64,000 bases of DNA, taken from the NCBI RefSeq assembly GCF_901709675.1, contig NC_051100.1, positions 12,816,286-12,880,285 on the forward strand. The letters run 5' to 3'. The position numbers were made by a program, and so were the translations under genes. How positions within the stretch are numbered: position 1 is the stretch's first letter; each line of letters opens with the position of its first letter. Under the pieces are notes generated by a model. The model saw nothing but the letters and a program-made list of their open reading frames with translations, had not been told where the DNA came from and did no database searches. The stretch comes from Syngnathus acus (Eukaryota; Chordata; Actinopteri; Syngnathiformes; Syngnathidae). Shown here piece after piece: positions 10,206 through 20,526 of this stretch.

Positions 10206-11155
10206 GGAAATGTACTTTCGGCAGTTTGCAAACATATTTGATTAAGGCTGCATTAGACATATATAATCATATCAATATAATTTCTAGTGTGCTCGTGTGG
10301 TGATTAATAAGTGGAAAGGAATGTGCAGGCTACAATGAATTTGTTCTCTACAAAGAATCGTGGAACAGGATGTCCAGACAGGGAGGATATCTCAAGGCCG
10401 GTGAGGAACAACTCGTCTTTGTGGTCCAGACACCTGTGCTGAGCAGGGGAAAAACCCAAACGAGGAGGAGACGACCATCGACTATCGACCAATCACCACA
10501 CAATATTTTGCATGCTTGAATATTCATATTGTGTTTCTTTAAAACTGGGCAACCCGGAAGAATGTGTTGTCTTTTGATGGTCACAGAAGGCACACTAGTT
10601 TTTGTGTTAGGGACCCGAGACCCAGGCGCCTGTATTAGTTTGCTTTGTCAGGATTAAACAATTGGTAAATTCGGCCTAATTGATTTATTGGTCTTCTCTT
10701 TGACAGAACGAACTCGCAAAATTGTTAGGTGTACCAGTGTGTGGATTAGGACGTAACGATTCATGTGTTAAGTGTTGATCATAATTTGGAGTCAGATCAA
10801 TAACTAAAATCCGTAGCCTAACAAGACTTTGACTTTGACTTTTGAATTGGAGTGACACAGATGGTTTTATAAACGTGTTATTTATGTAATAGTTTTTTTT
10901 AATAACTCTGGATGTTACGCCAGGCCCGTTCTCAGCTCTTTGTTTGTGTTTATGTCACGTTAGCATACCTATCGTTTAGCCTGTTGTTGCTCGTTCATGT
11001 CTGTTCTTGGTATTGGATTTTGTCGAATAAATTGCCCCCCAAAATGCGACTTATACTCCCGAGCGACTTATATATGTTTTTTTTCACTTTTTTGGGCATT
11101 TTATGGCTGATGCGACTTGTAATCCGGAGCGACTTTTAGTCCGAAAATTATGGTA
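10206..11155. other. Non-coding stretch ending in a TIR-family end
   Basis: From 10206 to about 10800 nothing was recognised. The part 10840-11155 resembles 56934-57240: it contains words such as CGACTTATACTCCCGAGCG and ends ACTTTTAGTCCGAAAATTATGG, one end of the TIR family seen complete at 56934-57913. No gene was seen. Confidence 0.45.
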
Positions 11156-11270
11156 GTCCACCTACGTTAAACGTAGGTGAACGTAATGTCTGGAAGCTTG
11201 TGCTGTTTGAACACAAGGCTGTTTGACAACAGTGAACAACGGACAAATTCAGCAAGGTAATTTAATTATG

Positions 11271-11327
11271 CCATGACCCAGATTCGTTCCGGGGATGCTG
11301 CGGCCACAACGCTATACGATCATGACC
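11271..11327 (-). pseudogene. tRNA-His pseudogene with internal deletion
   Basis: The minus strand reads GTCATGATCGTATAGC and then directly GTTGTGGCCGCAGCA, the tRNA-His(GTG) anticodon region. About 16 bases between the D arm and the anticodon are missing. The mirror copy at 47095-47152 has the same deletion. A third, more diverged copy is at 58890-58944. Confidence 0.75.
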
Positions 11328-11763
11328 AATATGCAATAGCGTACAATAAGTTTAGAGTCTTTTCTTTCGGATCTTCAGCCAGGACACCCAGGCAGACCAC
11401 GTTGATGTTAAAATGTTGGTGAAACTATCCAACTGCGCAGATCCGACGATCCCAACGTTTTGGGGTGGGACAACATTGAAAAACGTTTTTCTTTGTTGAC
11501 AGTGTCGCTCCTTTTGTGGCTTACCTCTCCTTCGCAAAGTATCGTATCATATTACCTTGCGGCTTATACCACGCCGTACATACCATATCATGTCGCCCAT
11601 ACAACTCATCCATGAGATGCGGTGGCTGAGATATTCAGGCGATGGGTTGCTACTCTATTGTGCTCTCCACTCATCATTACATATCACAACCTCGTCGAAT
11701 TTTCATTATCTTCACATCCAAAGTATCTTGGCACAACGTACATAACAGGACATTTCAACACAA

Positions 11764-11796
11764 GACGAGGTGGCCGAGAGGTTAAGGCTGTTGCGT
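11764..11796 (+). pseudogene. tRNA-Ser 5' fragment
   Basis: GACGAGGTGGCCGAGAGGTT matches the 5' quarter of vertebrate tRNA-Ser. The sequence stops matching after GTTAAGGC. The mirror copy at 46627-46659 is cut at the same place. Confidence 0.7.
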
Positions 11797-12030
11797 GTTG
11801 TTGATGATGTCTGTTGTTGGGTCAAGAAAACTAAGATGTGGAGTAACAGTTAGTTCTTTATTGGTTGTTTAATGGCGGCCAGTACACATGGCACCATAGC
11901 AGATGTAACAGCATCCCCCATCTCCAGGAATGAAGATTTTATACTCTCCGGAAAAGGCGGGAAAGTGTCACCTGACCATTTGGTTTTGATGTGTATTGGA
12001 GAGCCCTGTGTGTGTGTAGCGTCACTGCCC

Positions 12031-12069
<39 letters not shown>

Positions 12070-12432
12070 TTGTGCATAACATATGTAGATGTAGCTAAAG
12101 TATACATACTGTAAATGTGTTTTAGAACTCTTTTATTATTATAACAACTTTTTATAACAAGGTACAAGTGTACATACTGTAAATATGTTTTTAGAACTAT
12201 TTTATTATTATAACAATTTTTATAACAAGGTACAATACTGTAAACATGTTTATAGAACTCTTATTATTATCACAACCTTTTTTTTATAAAAAGGTACAAG
12301 TGTATGTACTGCAATAGTGTGGGCACTCCCTGCCGTATGCTGGTGTGTGAGCAACTTTCGTGCCATAATGCCTCAATTTAGAAGGTTTATTTTGAATATT
12401 AGATTTTTTTTTTAATTTGGAAAAAAGAAAGA

Positions 12433-13155
12433 GTGTTTTTGGAGCAGGAGCACAAGTATGAAGTGGCACAAAAATTTTGTGATGAGAAGTTCCTGGGAAA
12501 ACTGGCCTACCTGAGTGACATATTTGAAAAGCTAAATGAACTGAATCTGCAGCTTCAGGGGAAAGATAAACACCTCCCTCAGGTCACAGACAAGATTAGC
12601 TCTTTCACCCGAAAGCTTGCAATGTGGGGCAGGCAACTTGATGAAGGAAACACCGATTCATTTGAGAACCTGCATGAATTTGTGGACACCAATGACTATG
12701 ATGCTACCTCAGTGATTCCACACATTAAGCAGCACATTTCTTCACTGATGGGATTCTTTAAAAAGTACTTCCCTGAAAACAGTTCCCAGTATGACTGGGT
12801 GAGAGACCCTTTCAGTGCACCAGCTCCAACTGGTTTCAGCTCTGCAGAAGAGGAGCAGTTCATTGACATGACGTCTGACTCCACATTGAGACTGAGGTTT
12901 ACATCACAGACACTCAGTGCATTCTGGCTGAGTGTAGAGAGGCAGTATCCACTCTTAGGGGAGAAAGCTATGAGCATTCTGCTTCCTTTTGCAACATCTT
13001 ACCTTTGTGAGATTGGCTTCTCTGCTGTTGCTGCACTGAAGACCAAGTACAGGTCCCAGCTAAACATTGAGCAGGAGCTGAGAGTTGCACTATCATGCTT
13101 CGAACCTCGCTTCGAAAAGCTGTGCACTGCAAAACGTGCTCATTGTAGCCATTAA
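12433..13155 (+). CDS. hAT transposase C-terminal fragment (ZBED5/SCAND3-like)
   Basis: A 240-residue open frame resembles the C-terminal part of hAT transposases of the group domesticated as ZBED5 and SCAND3. The region around residues 165-230 holds SFLCEIGFSA-like and KYRSQL-like motifs of the hAT dimerisation domain (here SYLCEIGFSAVAALKTKYRS). The N-terminal BED finger and the first catalytic residues are absent, so the copy is 5'-truncated; the start codon is only the first ATG in the open stretch. About 500 bp of 3' sequence follows, ending TTGAGAAGCACTG at 13654, a typical end of this hAT group. It is present in the left arm only. It cannot transpose by itself, but the frame is fully open, which suggests a fairly young copy. 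Confidence 0.8.
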   Translation: MFLEQEHKYEVAQKFCDEKFLGKLAYLSDIFEKLNELNLQLQGKDKHLPQVTDKISSFTRKLAMWGRQLDEGNTDSFENLHEFVDTNDYDATSVIPHIKQHISSLMGFFKKYFPENSSQYDWVRDPFSAPAPTGFSSAEEEQFIDMTSDSTLRLRFTSQTLSAFWLSVERQYPLLGEKAMSILLPFATSYLCEIGFSAVAALKTKYRSQLNIEQELRVALSCFEPRFEKLCTAKRAHCSH

Positions 13156-13659
13156 ACCTGACTTCCTCCTCATTTTGATGAAAAAAAGAAAGAAAAAAAG
13201 AGCACAAATTGTTTAATTCACCTTGTTTTGTAGGTTCAAGTGTTTTATATATTGTGCTCCTGAGTTAATGTTGCTGAACTGAATATAAATAAGTTATTAT
13301 TTTTTTTGTTTTTGTAGTTTATTAGTTATTATAATTATTAAATATTATTTATTGATTTGATTTAATTTTGCAATGGTGCAATTAGTTGGTCAAACATGTT
13401 TACAGTTTAAACAAGGATTTATTTATTCTTAATTTCAGGCATTGATGCACTTAAAATCTTTTCTGTTGCAGACTTAAAACACGATTTGATAAAGTTATTC
13501 TTTGTAAGTTTGACCATATGTCTTTCTTTTTTTCTTTAATGTTAATAAGGATAAAATGTTATGCAGAGATGGATAGTCACGGTGGGGAGTGGGGGGCGCG
13601 AATAGTTTTCTTCTTGCTAGGGGGGGCGTAACAGAAAATAATTGAGAAGCACTGCCTTA

Positions 13660-14452
13660 GACAAAGAAACATTGCCCAGAGTGCGGAAAAGATTACGCCA
13701 TCCTGTCCCGCCACATGCGAGATAAGCATGGCTGCGAGAGTACAAGGTAAGTACCGTAATTTTCGGACTATAAGTCGCACCGGAGTATAAGTCGCACCAG
13801 CCATAAAATGCCCAAAAAAGTGAAAAAACCCCATATATATGTATATAAATCGCTCCTGAGTATAAGTCGCCCCCCCACCCAAACTATGAAAAAAAACCGC
13901 GACTTATAGTCCGAAAATTACGGTACTTGAGATTGCTTCAGCATATGCTTCAGCTTCATTGCATCTTCTTGTTTTCTCGGTCAACACTAAACCGACCTAT
14001 CTTGCTCCTTCCAAAATTATGAGAAGTGGAACAGATGGAGCAGGATAGCCAGGAAAGCTCATCTGAAAAGGACAAGGAGGAGGAAGCTAAGGACTGTCGG
14101 GAGAACGTATCTCGACTCCAGAATGAAGTAGGGATATTGGCACGGCTAATCCAGGAAGACGACATGGGCGAGCTGGATGTCAAACCTGGCCTTTTAGCCA
14201 AGTGGTTGCACTGGAAGGAGTCTGCTATGGACAGCCGGGAAAATGCATCAAGGCTGGAATAGGAGGAACTGGGCGAGCCAGATGTCAGACTTGGCCTTTC
14301 AGGCAAGTTGTCAAAATGGAAAGAGCTGTTGAATTGGAAGGAGTCCAAGGGTGGAGAGAAAGACATTGACTCAGAGATAGGCTCTGGATCAACTACATCC
14401 ACATCTATATCTGAGTCTGAAACAGATAGTGAAAGTGAGTCCGAGTAGTCAT
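13660..14452 (+). pseudogene. Unrecognised two-exon gene remnant: zinc-finger exon plus acidic exon
   Basis: Exon 1 ends about 13745 with a CPECGKDY...RHMRDKH motif, a C2H2-like finger with short spacing, followed by ACAAG|GTAAGT, a good splice donor. A MITE (13755-13925) sits in the intron. Exon 2 starts near 14014 after a pyrimidine-rich stretch and an AG. It encodes a 78-residue frame (14026-14262), then one TAG, then about 60 more residues in the same frame to 14448. The protein is acidic and serine-rich. It has two diverged internal repeats with the pattern DVKxGLxxKWLxWKES (near residues 51-67 and again after the stop) and ends in a SESETDSESESE tail. I do not recognise the family. It lies between a hAT fragment and plain DNA, in the left arm only. 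Confidence 0.4.
13755..13925. mobile_element. MITE with ACCGTAATTTTCGGACTATAAG ends
   Basis: A 171-bp element whose ends are inverted copies (TACCGTAATTTTCGGAC and GTCCGAAAATTACGGTA), with internal ATAAGTCGC-type repeats. The same ends recur near 11155, 24500, 46500, 56934 and 57913, so this is a common non-autonomous TIR family here. Confidence 0.85.
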
Positions 14453-14469
14453 GTTTATGTTTAGTCATG

Positions 14470-15660
14470 TTTTATTGTGTTGCTGTTCAAGTTTGCTGTG
14501 TTTAGAAATTCATCTTAAAATATGTATACAGCTGTTTGATATTTTTGTAATACGGTTAAATTACCTTAAAATATGCATATGGCCGTTTGATATTTTGTAA
14601 TACTGCTAAATTGTCTTAAAATATGTTATTCTGCCGTCGCTATGTTCTGAATTGTTAGACAGATAGCTAACAGCCAGGTAATGGCGAAGAAGTCTAGAAA
14701 TTTTGTTGACGATTTTATTTTGGATTTTTTCCTCAGCTTTATTTGTCAACTCTTCTATTACAATCTTTCTGTAAGACTGAAATGACATAAATAGAAATAA
14801 GCATTACAAAATGTAACGATTTGTTTTCTCTTTACAAAAATAAAACAAAGTTATACGTACAGTCATACACACGTAAATATGCATCAACGTGAATTCTATA
14901 GCATAGCTCCACAGCCCCTTAGTGGGCAAACTGAATATAGCGTCGGCAGGACGAACATTATTCACCGCGAGTTTCACTCGTGAAAATAGGTACAGTCAGA
15001 AATGTGATAAACTGTATAATGAAACGAAAACAAATACACCACACACTAAAGTTATGCTGATGTGCAAACATTTACAGACAAAGATTTAACCCAGCGCTCT
15101 GCTGAAACAGACTGGTATTAGTTTGTCGTTGTTTTAGCTGGTCCGTCACTGAAAAAAGGTCCGACTAGGAACTTAGTCAAAACGCCAGAGGTCAGAACAC
15201 ACAGTATGTTAGTAGCCGTTTGATATCTTGGAATATTGTTAATTTATCATAGTCCCTAACAAATAAAAAAATCATGAGCGCTGTCCACGGTGCTGTATAG
15301 CAAGAAGCGTGTGAGAGCTATCTACGGCGCAGGTCTGTCATAGGCATTGAGCCGCACACGGTGTGGAGTTGTCCATGGTGCTGCAATATATGCAGCGCAA
15401 ATCTATCCGCGGTCCTGATCCGCACACATGTAAAGTTCATTGCATAAAAAGTTTTTACTTTGATCCGGCATGGATAATCAAAATAAACTTTTTGAAAACA
15501 AATGCATTTATTAACAGCATTAAAAAATATTTTACCAAAACACTACTATCAGTGATTCTCATTAAATACGGCACTGTTATTATGAATAATATTTTCATCA
15601 CTTCAGCGCCTGCAGGCCAAATTTATGAAAGATGTTTTTCTAATGAGGCGAAATCACATC
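14470..15660. other. Stretch with no recognised gene
   Basis: AT-rich unique-looking DNA, left arm only. It contains a 60-70 bp direct repeat with ATTTTGTAATAC and CTTAAAATATG words near 14515-14635. Short open frames here have no recognisable motif. Nothing else was seen. Confidence 0.5.
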
Positions 15661-15662
15661 AA

Positions 15663-15985
15663 ACGGCAGCTCAGTGGCCTAGTGGTAGAGTGTCCACCCT
15701 GAGACTGGAAGGTTGTGGGTTCAAACCCCAGCCGGGTCATACCAAAGACTATAAAAATGGGACCCATTGACTCCCTGCTTGGCACTCAGCATTAAGGGTT
15801 GGAATTGGGGGGTTAGATCACCAACTGATTCCCGAGCGCGGCACCGCTGCTGCTCACTGCTCCCCTCTCCCCCAGGGGATGGATTAAAATCACACGGGGA
15901 TGGGTTAAATGCAGAAGACAAATTTCACCACACCCAGGTGTGTGTGTGACGATCATTGGGACTTTGACTTTAACTTTTTTTTTAA
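15663..15985 (+). mobile_element. tRNA-derived SINE, full length
   Basis: The head resembles a tRNA, with an A box near TGGCCTAGTGGTAGAG and a B box GGTTGTGGGTTCAAACCCC. The body includes CACTGCTCCCCTCTCCCCC, and the tail ends GGGACTTTGACTTTAAC. The head is Pol III-type. The right arm retains only its last 45 bp (42139-42180). A fragment of the same family is at 8728-8806. Confidence 0.85.
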
Positions 15986-16058
15986 CTTAACATTCTGACC
16001 AAATACATCATCTTGAAGAATCAGTGAAATAATACATCGAAATAAAGTAATAAATCAA

Positions 16059-16298
16059 TCAATAGTATTGTTGGTCTGCCTTTTTTGCTAGTGCATCATG
16101 GTCTGGAGTAAAATTTGTTGTGGTAATTCTTAGGACAGAGCCGAGGTGTCGGTCCTCTAACCTAGATCTGCGACGGGCTTTGTTGACGTTCATGCAGCTG
16201 AACGTCTGCTCACACACGTATGTCGAGCCAAATTGTCCACTCCTTTTTTTAAACACTCGGCACTCAGTGTCCACCTTTCTTTTCCTCGGGCCACTCAT
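16059..16298 (-). CDS. Internally deleted hAT transposase, N- and C-termini fused in frame
   Basis: A 79-residue frame. Residues 1-18 look like the start of a GTF2IRD2/ZBED-like hAT transposase (MSGPRKRKVDTECRVF). From about residue 22 it jumps into the C-terminal dimerisation domain (GSTYVCEQTFSCMN, then RSRLEDRHL). The BED finger and catalytic core are missing. The frame stays open across the junction. The element continues to 16633, where the minus strand begins CAGATATGGGCAAATGAC, a hAT-type end. The right-arm copy (41920-42177) has the same fusion and is open until its 3' end is replaced. Conservation of the frame in both arms may be chance in so short an ORF. Confidence 0.75.
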   Translation of the reverse strand: MSGPRKRKVDTECRVFKKRSGQFGSTYVCEQTFSCMNVNKARRRSRLEDRHLGSVLRITTTNFTPDHDALAKKADQQYY

Positions 16299-16804
16299 TT
16301 TAATGGAAGGATTCCAGGGGTGGCATTAGCGTCAAACTGTATCTGAAAGCTCAGCACACGAATTATGAGAATTCTAATGTCACAGCCCACACTCGAAATT
16401 CGGCACTGATGAAAATAGAGCGCGGAATGCGCCGGGTCCGTACTACTTACACTTGTGAGTGTGCACCGAGCTTTCTGACACGGCTTCCGGGAGTAAATGC
16501 GCGAGCGGGCGCTTCCCCATCTATTGGGGGAAACAAATAAATTGCAGGGAAAATGATTAATGATACAATTTATTCGGGTTTGGCAGGCCCGTGGGCCGGA
16601 TTTGGCCCGCGGGCTGTCATTTGCCCATATCTGGTGTATTTGGACTGAGAATGGTGAAAGAAAGCACATATATGCCTAATAAACTGCATGCATTGAGTAT
16701 GGGTCGAGTTCCATGCAGCACAACCAACGTGTGGAAAATATTATGCACATATTTCTTCTCAAAATCATGACTTCAAAGAAGGTCCAAAGGACACAAGTTC
16801 CAAA

Positions 16805-16876
16805 TAGCAGAGGATGGTTTCGATTCATCGACCTCTGGGTTATGGGCCCAGCACACTCCCGCTGCGCCACTCTGCT
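16805..16876 (-). tRNA. Initiator tRNA-Met(CAT), left copy
   Basis: A 72-nt sequence with the vertebrate initiator hallmarks: AGCAGAGTGGCGCAGCGG, the GGGCCCATAACCC anticodon arm, and CTCTGCTA at the end. The T stem reads GATGA against CCATC, with one mismatch that the right-arm copy lacks. It may be impaired. Confidence 0.85.
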
Positions 16877-17121
16877 GCTCAGCGCTAGTCCTTCATGATG
16901 TCCTCTAACCAGCAAACAAGCATTCGGATCCAGCGCAACTGGATTCTGATTGTCATTCATATTGTTTCGACTCTGTTGTGTACAGGCTTCATCACATTAT
17001 GAACAAAGCTCAGTCGGGCACCACTAACCTGGATGCTGGTGGAGAAACCAACTTTTTATCCTCCGAGTTCACGTTTTAATAGATATGTCAACAAAATACA
17101 ATGTAGAAATTACAGGTGGTT

Positions 17122-17203
17122 GGTAGTGTGGCCGAGCGGTCTAAGGTGTTGGATTAAGGCTCCGGTCTCTGCTGAGGCGTGGGTTCAATCCTGCCACTTC
17201 TGC
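17122..17203 (+). tRNA. tRNA-Leu(AAG)-like gene, left copy
   Basis: It starts GGTAGTGTGGCCGAGCGGTC, has anticodon AAG in GGATTAAGGCTCC, and a long leucine-type variable arm (GTCTCTGCTGAGGC). The 3' acceptor strand (CACTTCTG) pairs poorly with the 5' strand and the T arm is disturbed. It is probably a degenerate tRNA-Leu. The mirror copy is 41004-41084. Confidence 0.65.
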
Positions 17204-17405
17204 ATCAGTTTTGTTCTATTCTTCTGGCCCAACTCTTTCCAGCGCAGCCGTTCGGTACATATGATGACCCTGGAAAGTTCTTTGCAAAATCTCAATCTTT
17301 TCCTTTTATGTTCACCGGGACTACACATTTAATACCTGCACTGTGTATTTGGATAGAGACTGCTGAAAGGAGACACATACATATGCCTTGTGAACGACTA
17401 CATGC

Positions 17406-17800
17406 TGTCAGGAATGATTGGAGCCGGGCGACCAAATGCAGCTTGAACCAGGGTTTATTGAAGGGAAAGGGAGTTGGAAGGGAGGTAGGTGGGGAAACGA
17501 AGACACAGTTGATAGAGACTCTCAGCCAGCGAACAGATATACAGAAGTCCAGTCGGAGACAGAACAGATTCTGACCGTGAGCCTCCAGACAAGACCGAGG
17601 TGCAACTGGACGAGCAGGACAGGAACACGAGGCGCGGCCACAGACGGGAGACAACAGTAGACACCGACAGGGAGAAACACACGGGCAGGGTTTAAATACA
17701 TCAGATAACAAGAGGGAGCAGGTGACAGATATGATGACAACGAAAGGGTGTGGCTGAGGGAAGTTGCCGGCCGAGCGACTCTCTGGCACGGCACGTGACA
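17406..17800 (-). mobile_element. Solo LTR, family A, with target duplication
   Basis: A 395-bp LTR with TGTCA...TGACA ends, flanked by catgc at 17401-17405 and 17801-17805. The mirror copy at 40404-40800 has the matching gcatg duplication, so insertion and LTR-LTR recombination both predate the inverted duplication. The AATAAACCC signal is on the minus strand. Confidence 0.9.
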
Positions 17801-17961
17801 CATGCTTTACTGCGGGTGAAGAAGAGTGAACAAATAAGTCGGCAGACAAGTTTGCCGATTTATTAGTGCCCAGAAGAGCAGCACTCTGTTCCGTACTGAA
17901 ACTGTCGGTGAGAATGGGTAGACAGGGAAGCCTGTAAGCGAGTCCGTCACTCGTATACACC

Positions 17962-18009
17962 ATCGCTTCTCGGCCTTTTGGCTAAGATCAAGTGTAGTAT
18001 CTGTTCTTA
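17962..18009 (+). pseudogene. U2 snRNA 5' 48 nt
   Basis: The first 48 bases of vertebrate U2 snRNA, including ATCGCTTCTCGGCCTTTTGG and GTGTAGTATCTG, which contains the branch-point recognition sequence. The U2 match stops exactly after TTCTTA and a LINE 5' UTR follows. No Sm site or 3' stem-loops remain. The mirror copy is 40201-40247. Confidence 0.92.
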
Positions 18010-18228
18010 GCTGGCTAGGAAGGCGATCACCTCTCCTGAGTCGCAAGTTCTCACCCTGACGTGGCAGTGAAATTGACTCACTTTGTGGAGGAAATAGTGT
18101 CATAGCATTGTGTTACAAATAACCTGATACTGTTGTGACAGAATCTACAGTGGCAAGTTACTTTAATTTACTTTGTGTTATTTTGTAGTTGTTTGGTATT
18201 CTTTAAGTGTTTCTTTCCTTTTGTCTAA

Positions 18229-19342
18229 ATGTCTTTAGGTGGTGCTTCCACTATGGCGGCTCCCCATGCGGCCATGCGGAGGCACCCTAGTGTACGCTTC
18301 AATTTTAAGGAAACGAATGGTGAGCCGCTGGTAATGTCAAGTTTAGACTTTTCCAGAAAGCTAAACCAACAAACCCTGAAATTGAAAGCATATGATTTGA
18401 ACTGCATTCTAACGTTGCCTTTTAGCAAAGGCTTTGATGTGAGCTTTTGTTCTGCGGCAAACCTGCGTGAGTTTTGGAATCGGTATGGAAATGTTAAATC
18501 CCAGTTCTCTGTGTTTATTGTTGAAAGGCTGACCGACAATACTGCGAAAACAGTTATTGTCAGAATGTTTAATGAGACAGTGAATGCAGAGGACATTTGT
18601 AATTTTCTGGGAAGATATTGCACGGTTAAAGGCCAGGCTATGAAGGTGAGAGATGAAGATGGCATCTGGAATTGTTCCTGGCGGGTCCCCATTCAACAAT
18701 GGGAGAACCCTTAGGGGTTCCAGGGCCTGAAACATCTCCCATCAATGATAGTTTTGGGAGAAAACCGAGGCTACATATATTGTCAGGGCCAACCCAAGCT
18801 CTGCCGCAAGTGTGGACAGCATGTAATGTAGAGTTATTGGTCACACTTTCGAGTGTACCAATGGCAGAAAGTGCCATCTCTGTGTAGAAACTGATCATCT
18901 CTACAGAAAGTGCCCAAGGTCTTTTGCCAACGAACTGAACGCCGGGAGAGAAATGACACAGGTGAAGGAAAATGAAGCTAACAAACATTTTGGAAATTCA
19001 AATTTCCCGCCAAGGCCTGTGATTGGTGGAGAGGAAACGGGTGAGGAAGGAACAGGTGAGGAGGGAACAGGTGACGAGGAAACAGGTGATGAGGGAACAG
19101 GTGACGAGAGAACAGGTAACGAGGGAATAGATGAGGAGAGGGAAAGGGAGGGGCATGTGCCACCCCCACCAACAGAGAACGCAGAGGAAATTGATGGAGT
19201 AGAAGAAATGCCTACAAGTAGTGGAGAGGAAACAAGTGAGGAAAGGGAAAGGGAGGGGCATGTGGTAAGCACACAAATGGAAAGTGACATGTCACAAGAA
19301 ATAGCCACAGATGAGTTGAGTGCAGACACCCAGATTCCTTGA
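18229..19342 (+). pseudogene. ORF1 of a Tx1/Keno-type U2-targeted LINE, left copy
   Basis: The first frame (18229-18714, 161 residues) resembles ORF1 of Tx1-clade LINEs, the family related to ZCCHC3: a conserved N-terminal fold with FREFWNRYG-like and [15 protein letters not shown] motifs. A CAG-to-TAG change at 18712 stops it; the right-arm copy still has CAG. About 32 bp are missing near 18822, which removes parts of the first two CCHC knuckles; the third (CHLCVETDHLYRKC) survives. The acidic repeat tail (18953-19342) is rich in GEEGTGDE-type units. A family A LTR at 19424 cuts the element, and no endonuclease or reverse transcriptase follows. The U2 fragment just upstream fits the Keno group, which is known to target U2 snRNA genes. 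Confidence 0.75.
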
Positions 19343-19423
19343 GCGCAAAAAGCGAAAAGACTCGCATCTGAACGGTCCTCTGAATCGCCGTCGATGTTAG
19401 AGAAGAGAGGAAAGCCTGGGAGC

Positions 19424-19795
19424 TGTCATGACTCGTCCCCGGTTGTTTTATTATGTGTAGTTTGTCATGGTTTCTGCCCGCGTCTGTGTACTCGCCCCTC
19501 CCTTCCTGCGTCTACTCGCAATCAATGTACTAATCTCAGTCACCTACCTGCCTCTCGTTACCTGTCTCTTATTTAAGTCCTGTCTGCGTGTCACTCCCTG
19601 TCGGATCGTTGATGTCGTCCTTGTTTCTTGTTTCTTTTAGTTCCTGTCTTTATCAGTTATGTTTCCGTTAGCCAGTCTGTCGGTCGGTCCGTTGAGTTAT
19701 GTTAGTTTACCGGTTCTGTTGGGCTCGTACCTTTTCCCTCAATAAACCCAGGTCCAAGCTGCATTGGGTTGCCCTGCTCCATTCCGATCCTGACA
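19424..19795 (+). mobile_element. 5' LTR of a non-autonomous LTR element (family A)
   Basis: A 372-bp LTR starting TGTCATGACTCGTCCCC and ending CCGATCCTGACA, with AATAAACCC near the end. It is followed by an internal region, so it is the 5' LTR of an element that lost its 3' part. It inserted into the LINE ORF1 remnant. Confidence 0.85.
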
Positions 19796-20340
19796 GAACG
19801 ATCCAACCACTTCAGCGACCAGCGCCTGGACCAACCTCCTCCACCAGCTCCCGTCGTGACGCCCGATCCACGTCCGTCGTCGGAGCTTGTTCCAGCGCCA
19901 CCAGCTCCGCGGCCGCCGTCGGACTTCGCTCCAGCGACGCCGGACCGGCGGCCGCCATCGGAGTTCCTCCCGGCGCCATCGGTTCCGCGGCCGCCATCGG
20001 ACTTCGCTCCAGCGACGCCGCACGCACGTGCGCCATCGGGATCCACCTTTGCGCCGCCGGATCTAAGGCTGTCGCCGGATCCGCGGCCATCGCCGGACTT
20101 CAAGCCAGGTGCGCCGGACCCATGATAGTCCCTGGCCCCGCTCCCACTGCTGCAGCGCGTGGTGGCTCCTACCGCTGCGCACAGCGCTGACTTCCAAATG
20201 ACGCCGATTGCGGCTCTGACTTCCCGTATGCCGTCGATTGCGGTTCAGACTCTCCGTTTGTCGCAGAGCGCGACTCTGCTTCCCGAGATTCTACTGATTG
20301 CGGTTCTGTCCCCAAGTTTCCGGCGATTAGATTAGAGCTG
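19796..20340 (+). mobile_element. Internal region of the non-autonomous LTR element
   Basis: It begins GAACGATCCAACC straight after the LTR. One frame encodes tandem Pro/Ala-rich repeats with the pattern PAPxxPRPPSDFAPATP, about 19-20 residues per unit. The same internal region follows the LTR on the minus strand at 28406-29200 and is mirrored at 38155-38616. No gag, protease or polymerase domain is present, so it must be mobilised by another element. Confidence 0.75.
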
Positions 20341-20350
20341 TGTCTAGTGC

Positions 20351-20456
20351 AGGGGTGCCCAAACTTTTTCAGCTCGCGAGCTACTTTTGAAATGAATAAG
20401 TCACAAAGATCTACCCACTAAAAAAAATAAAAAAATTATATATATAATATATAATT

Positions 20457-20504
<48 letters not shown>

Positions 20505-20526
20505 CATCGTGGGAAAAAAAGTCCTA
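20351..20526. mobile_element. hAT element end, cut by Rex3
   Basis: It starts CAGGGGTGCCCAAACTTTTT, a hAT-type end, and runs through an AT-dinucleotide tract. The match to the right-arm element (37714-38134) stops at CCTACTCCCAT, where Rex3 begins. Confidence 0.75.

Noticed and set aside
14606-14788. 60-residue minus-strand frame
   Set aside because: AT-rich, no motif, no context.
17292-17963. 223-residue minus-strand frame
   Set aside because: It spans a solo LTR and its flanks; no domain is visible and the right-arm copy has a different extent.
19699-20190. 163-residue Ala-rich frame
   Set aside because: Alternative phase of the Pro/Ala repeat region and the LTR.
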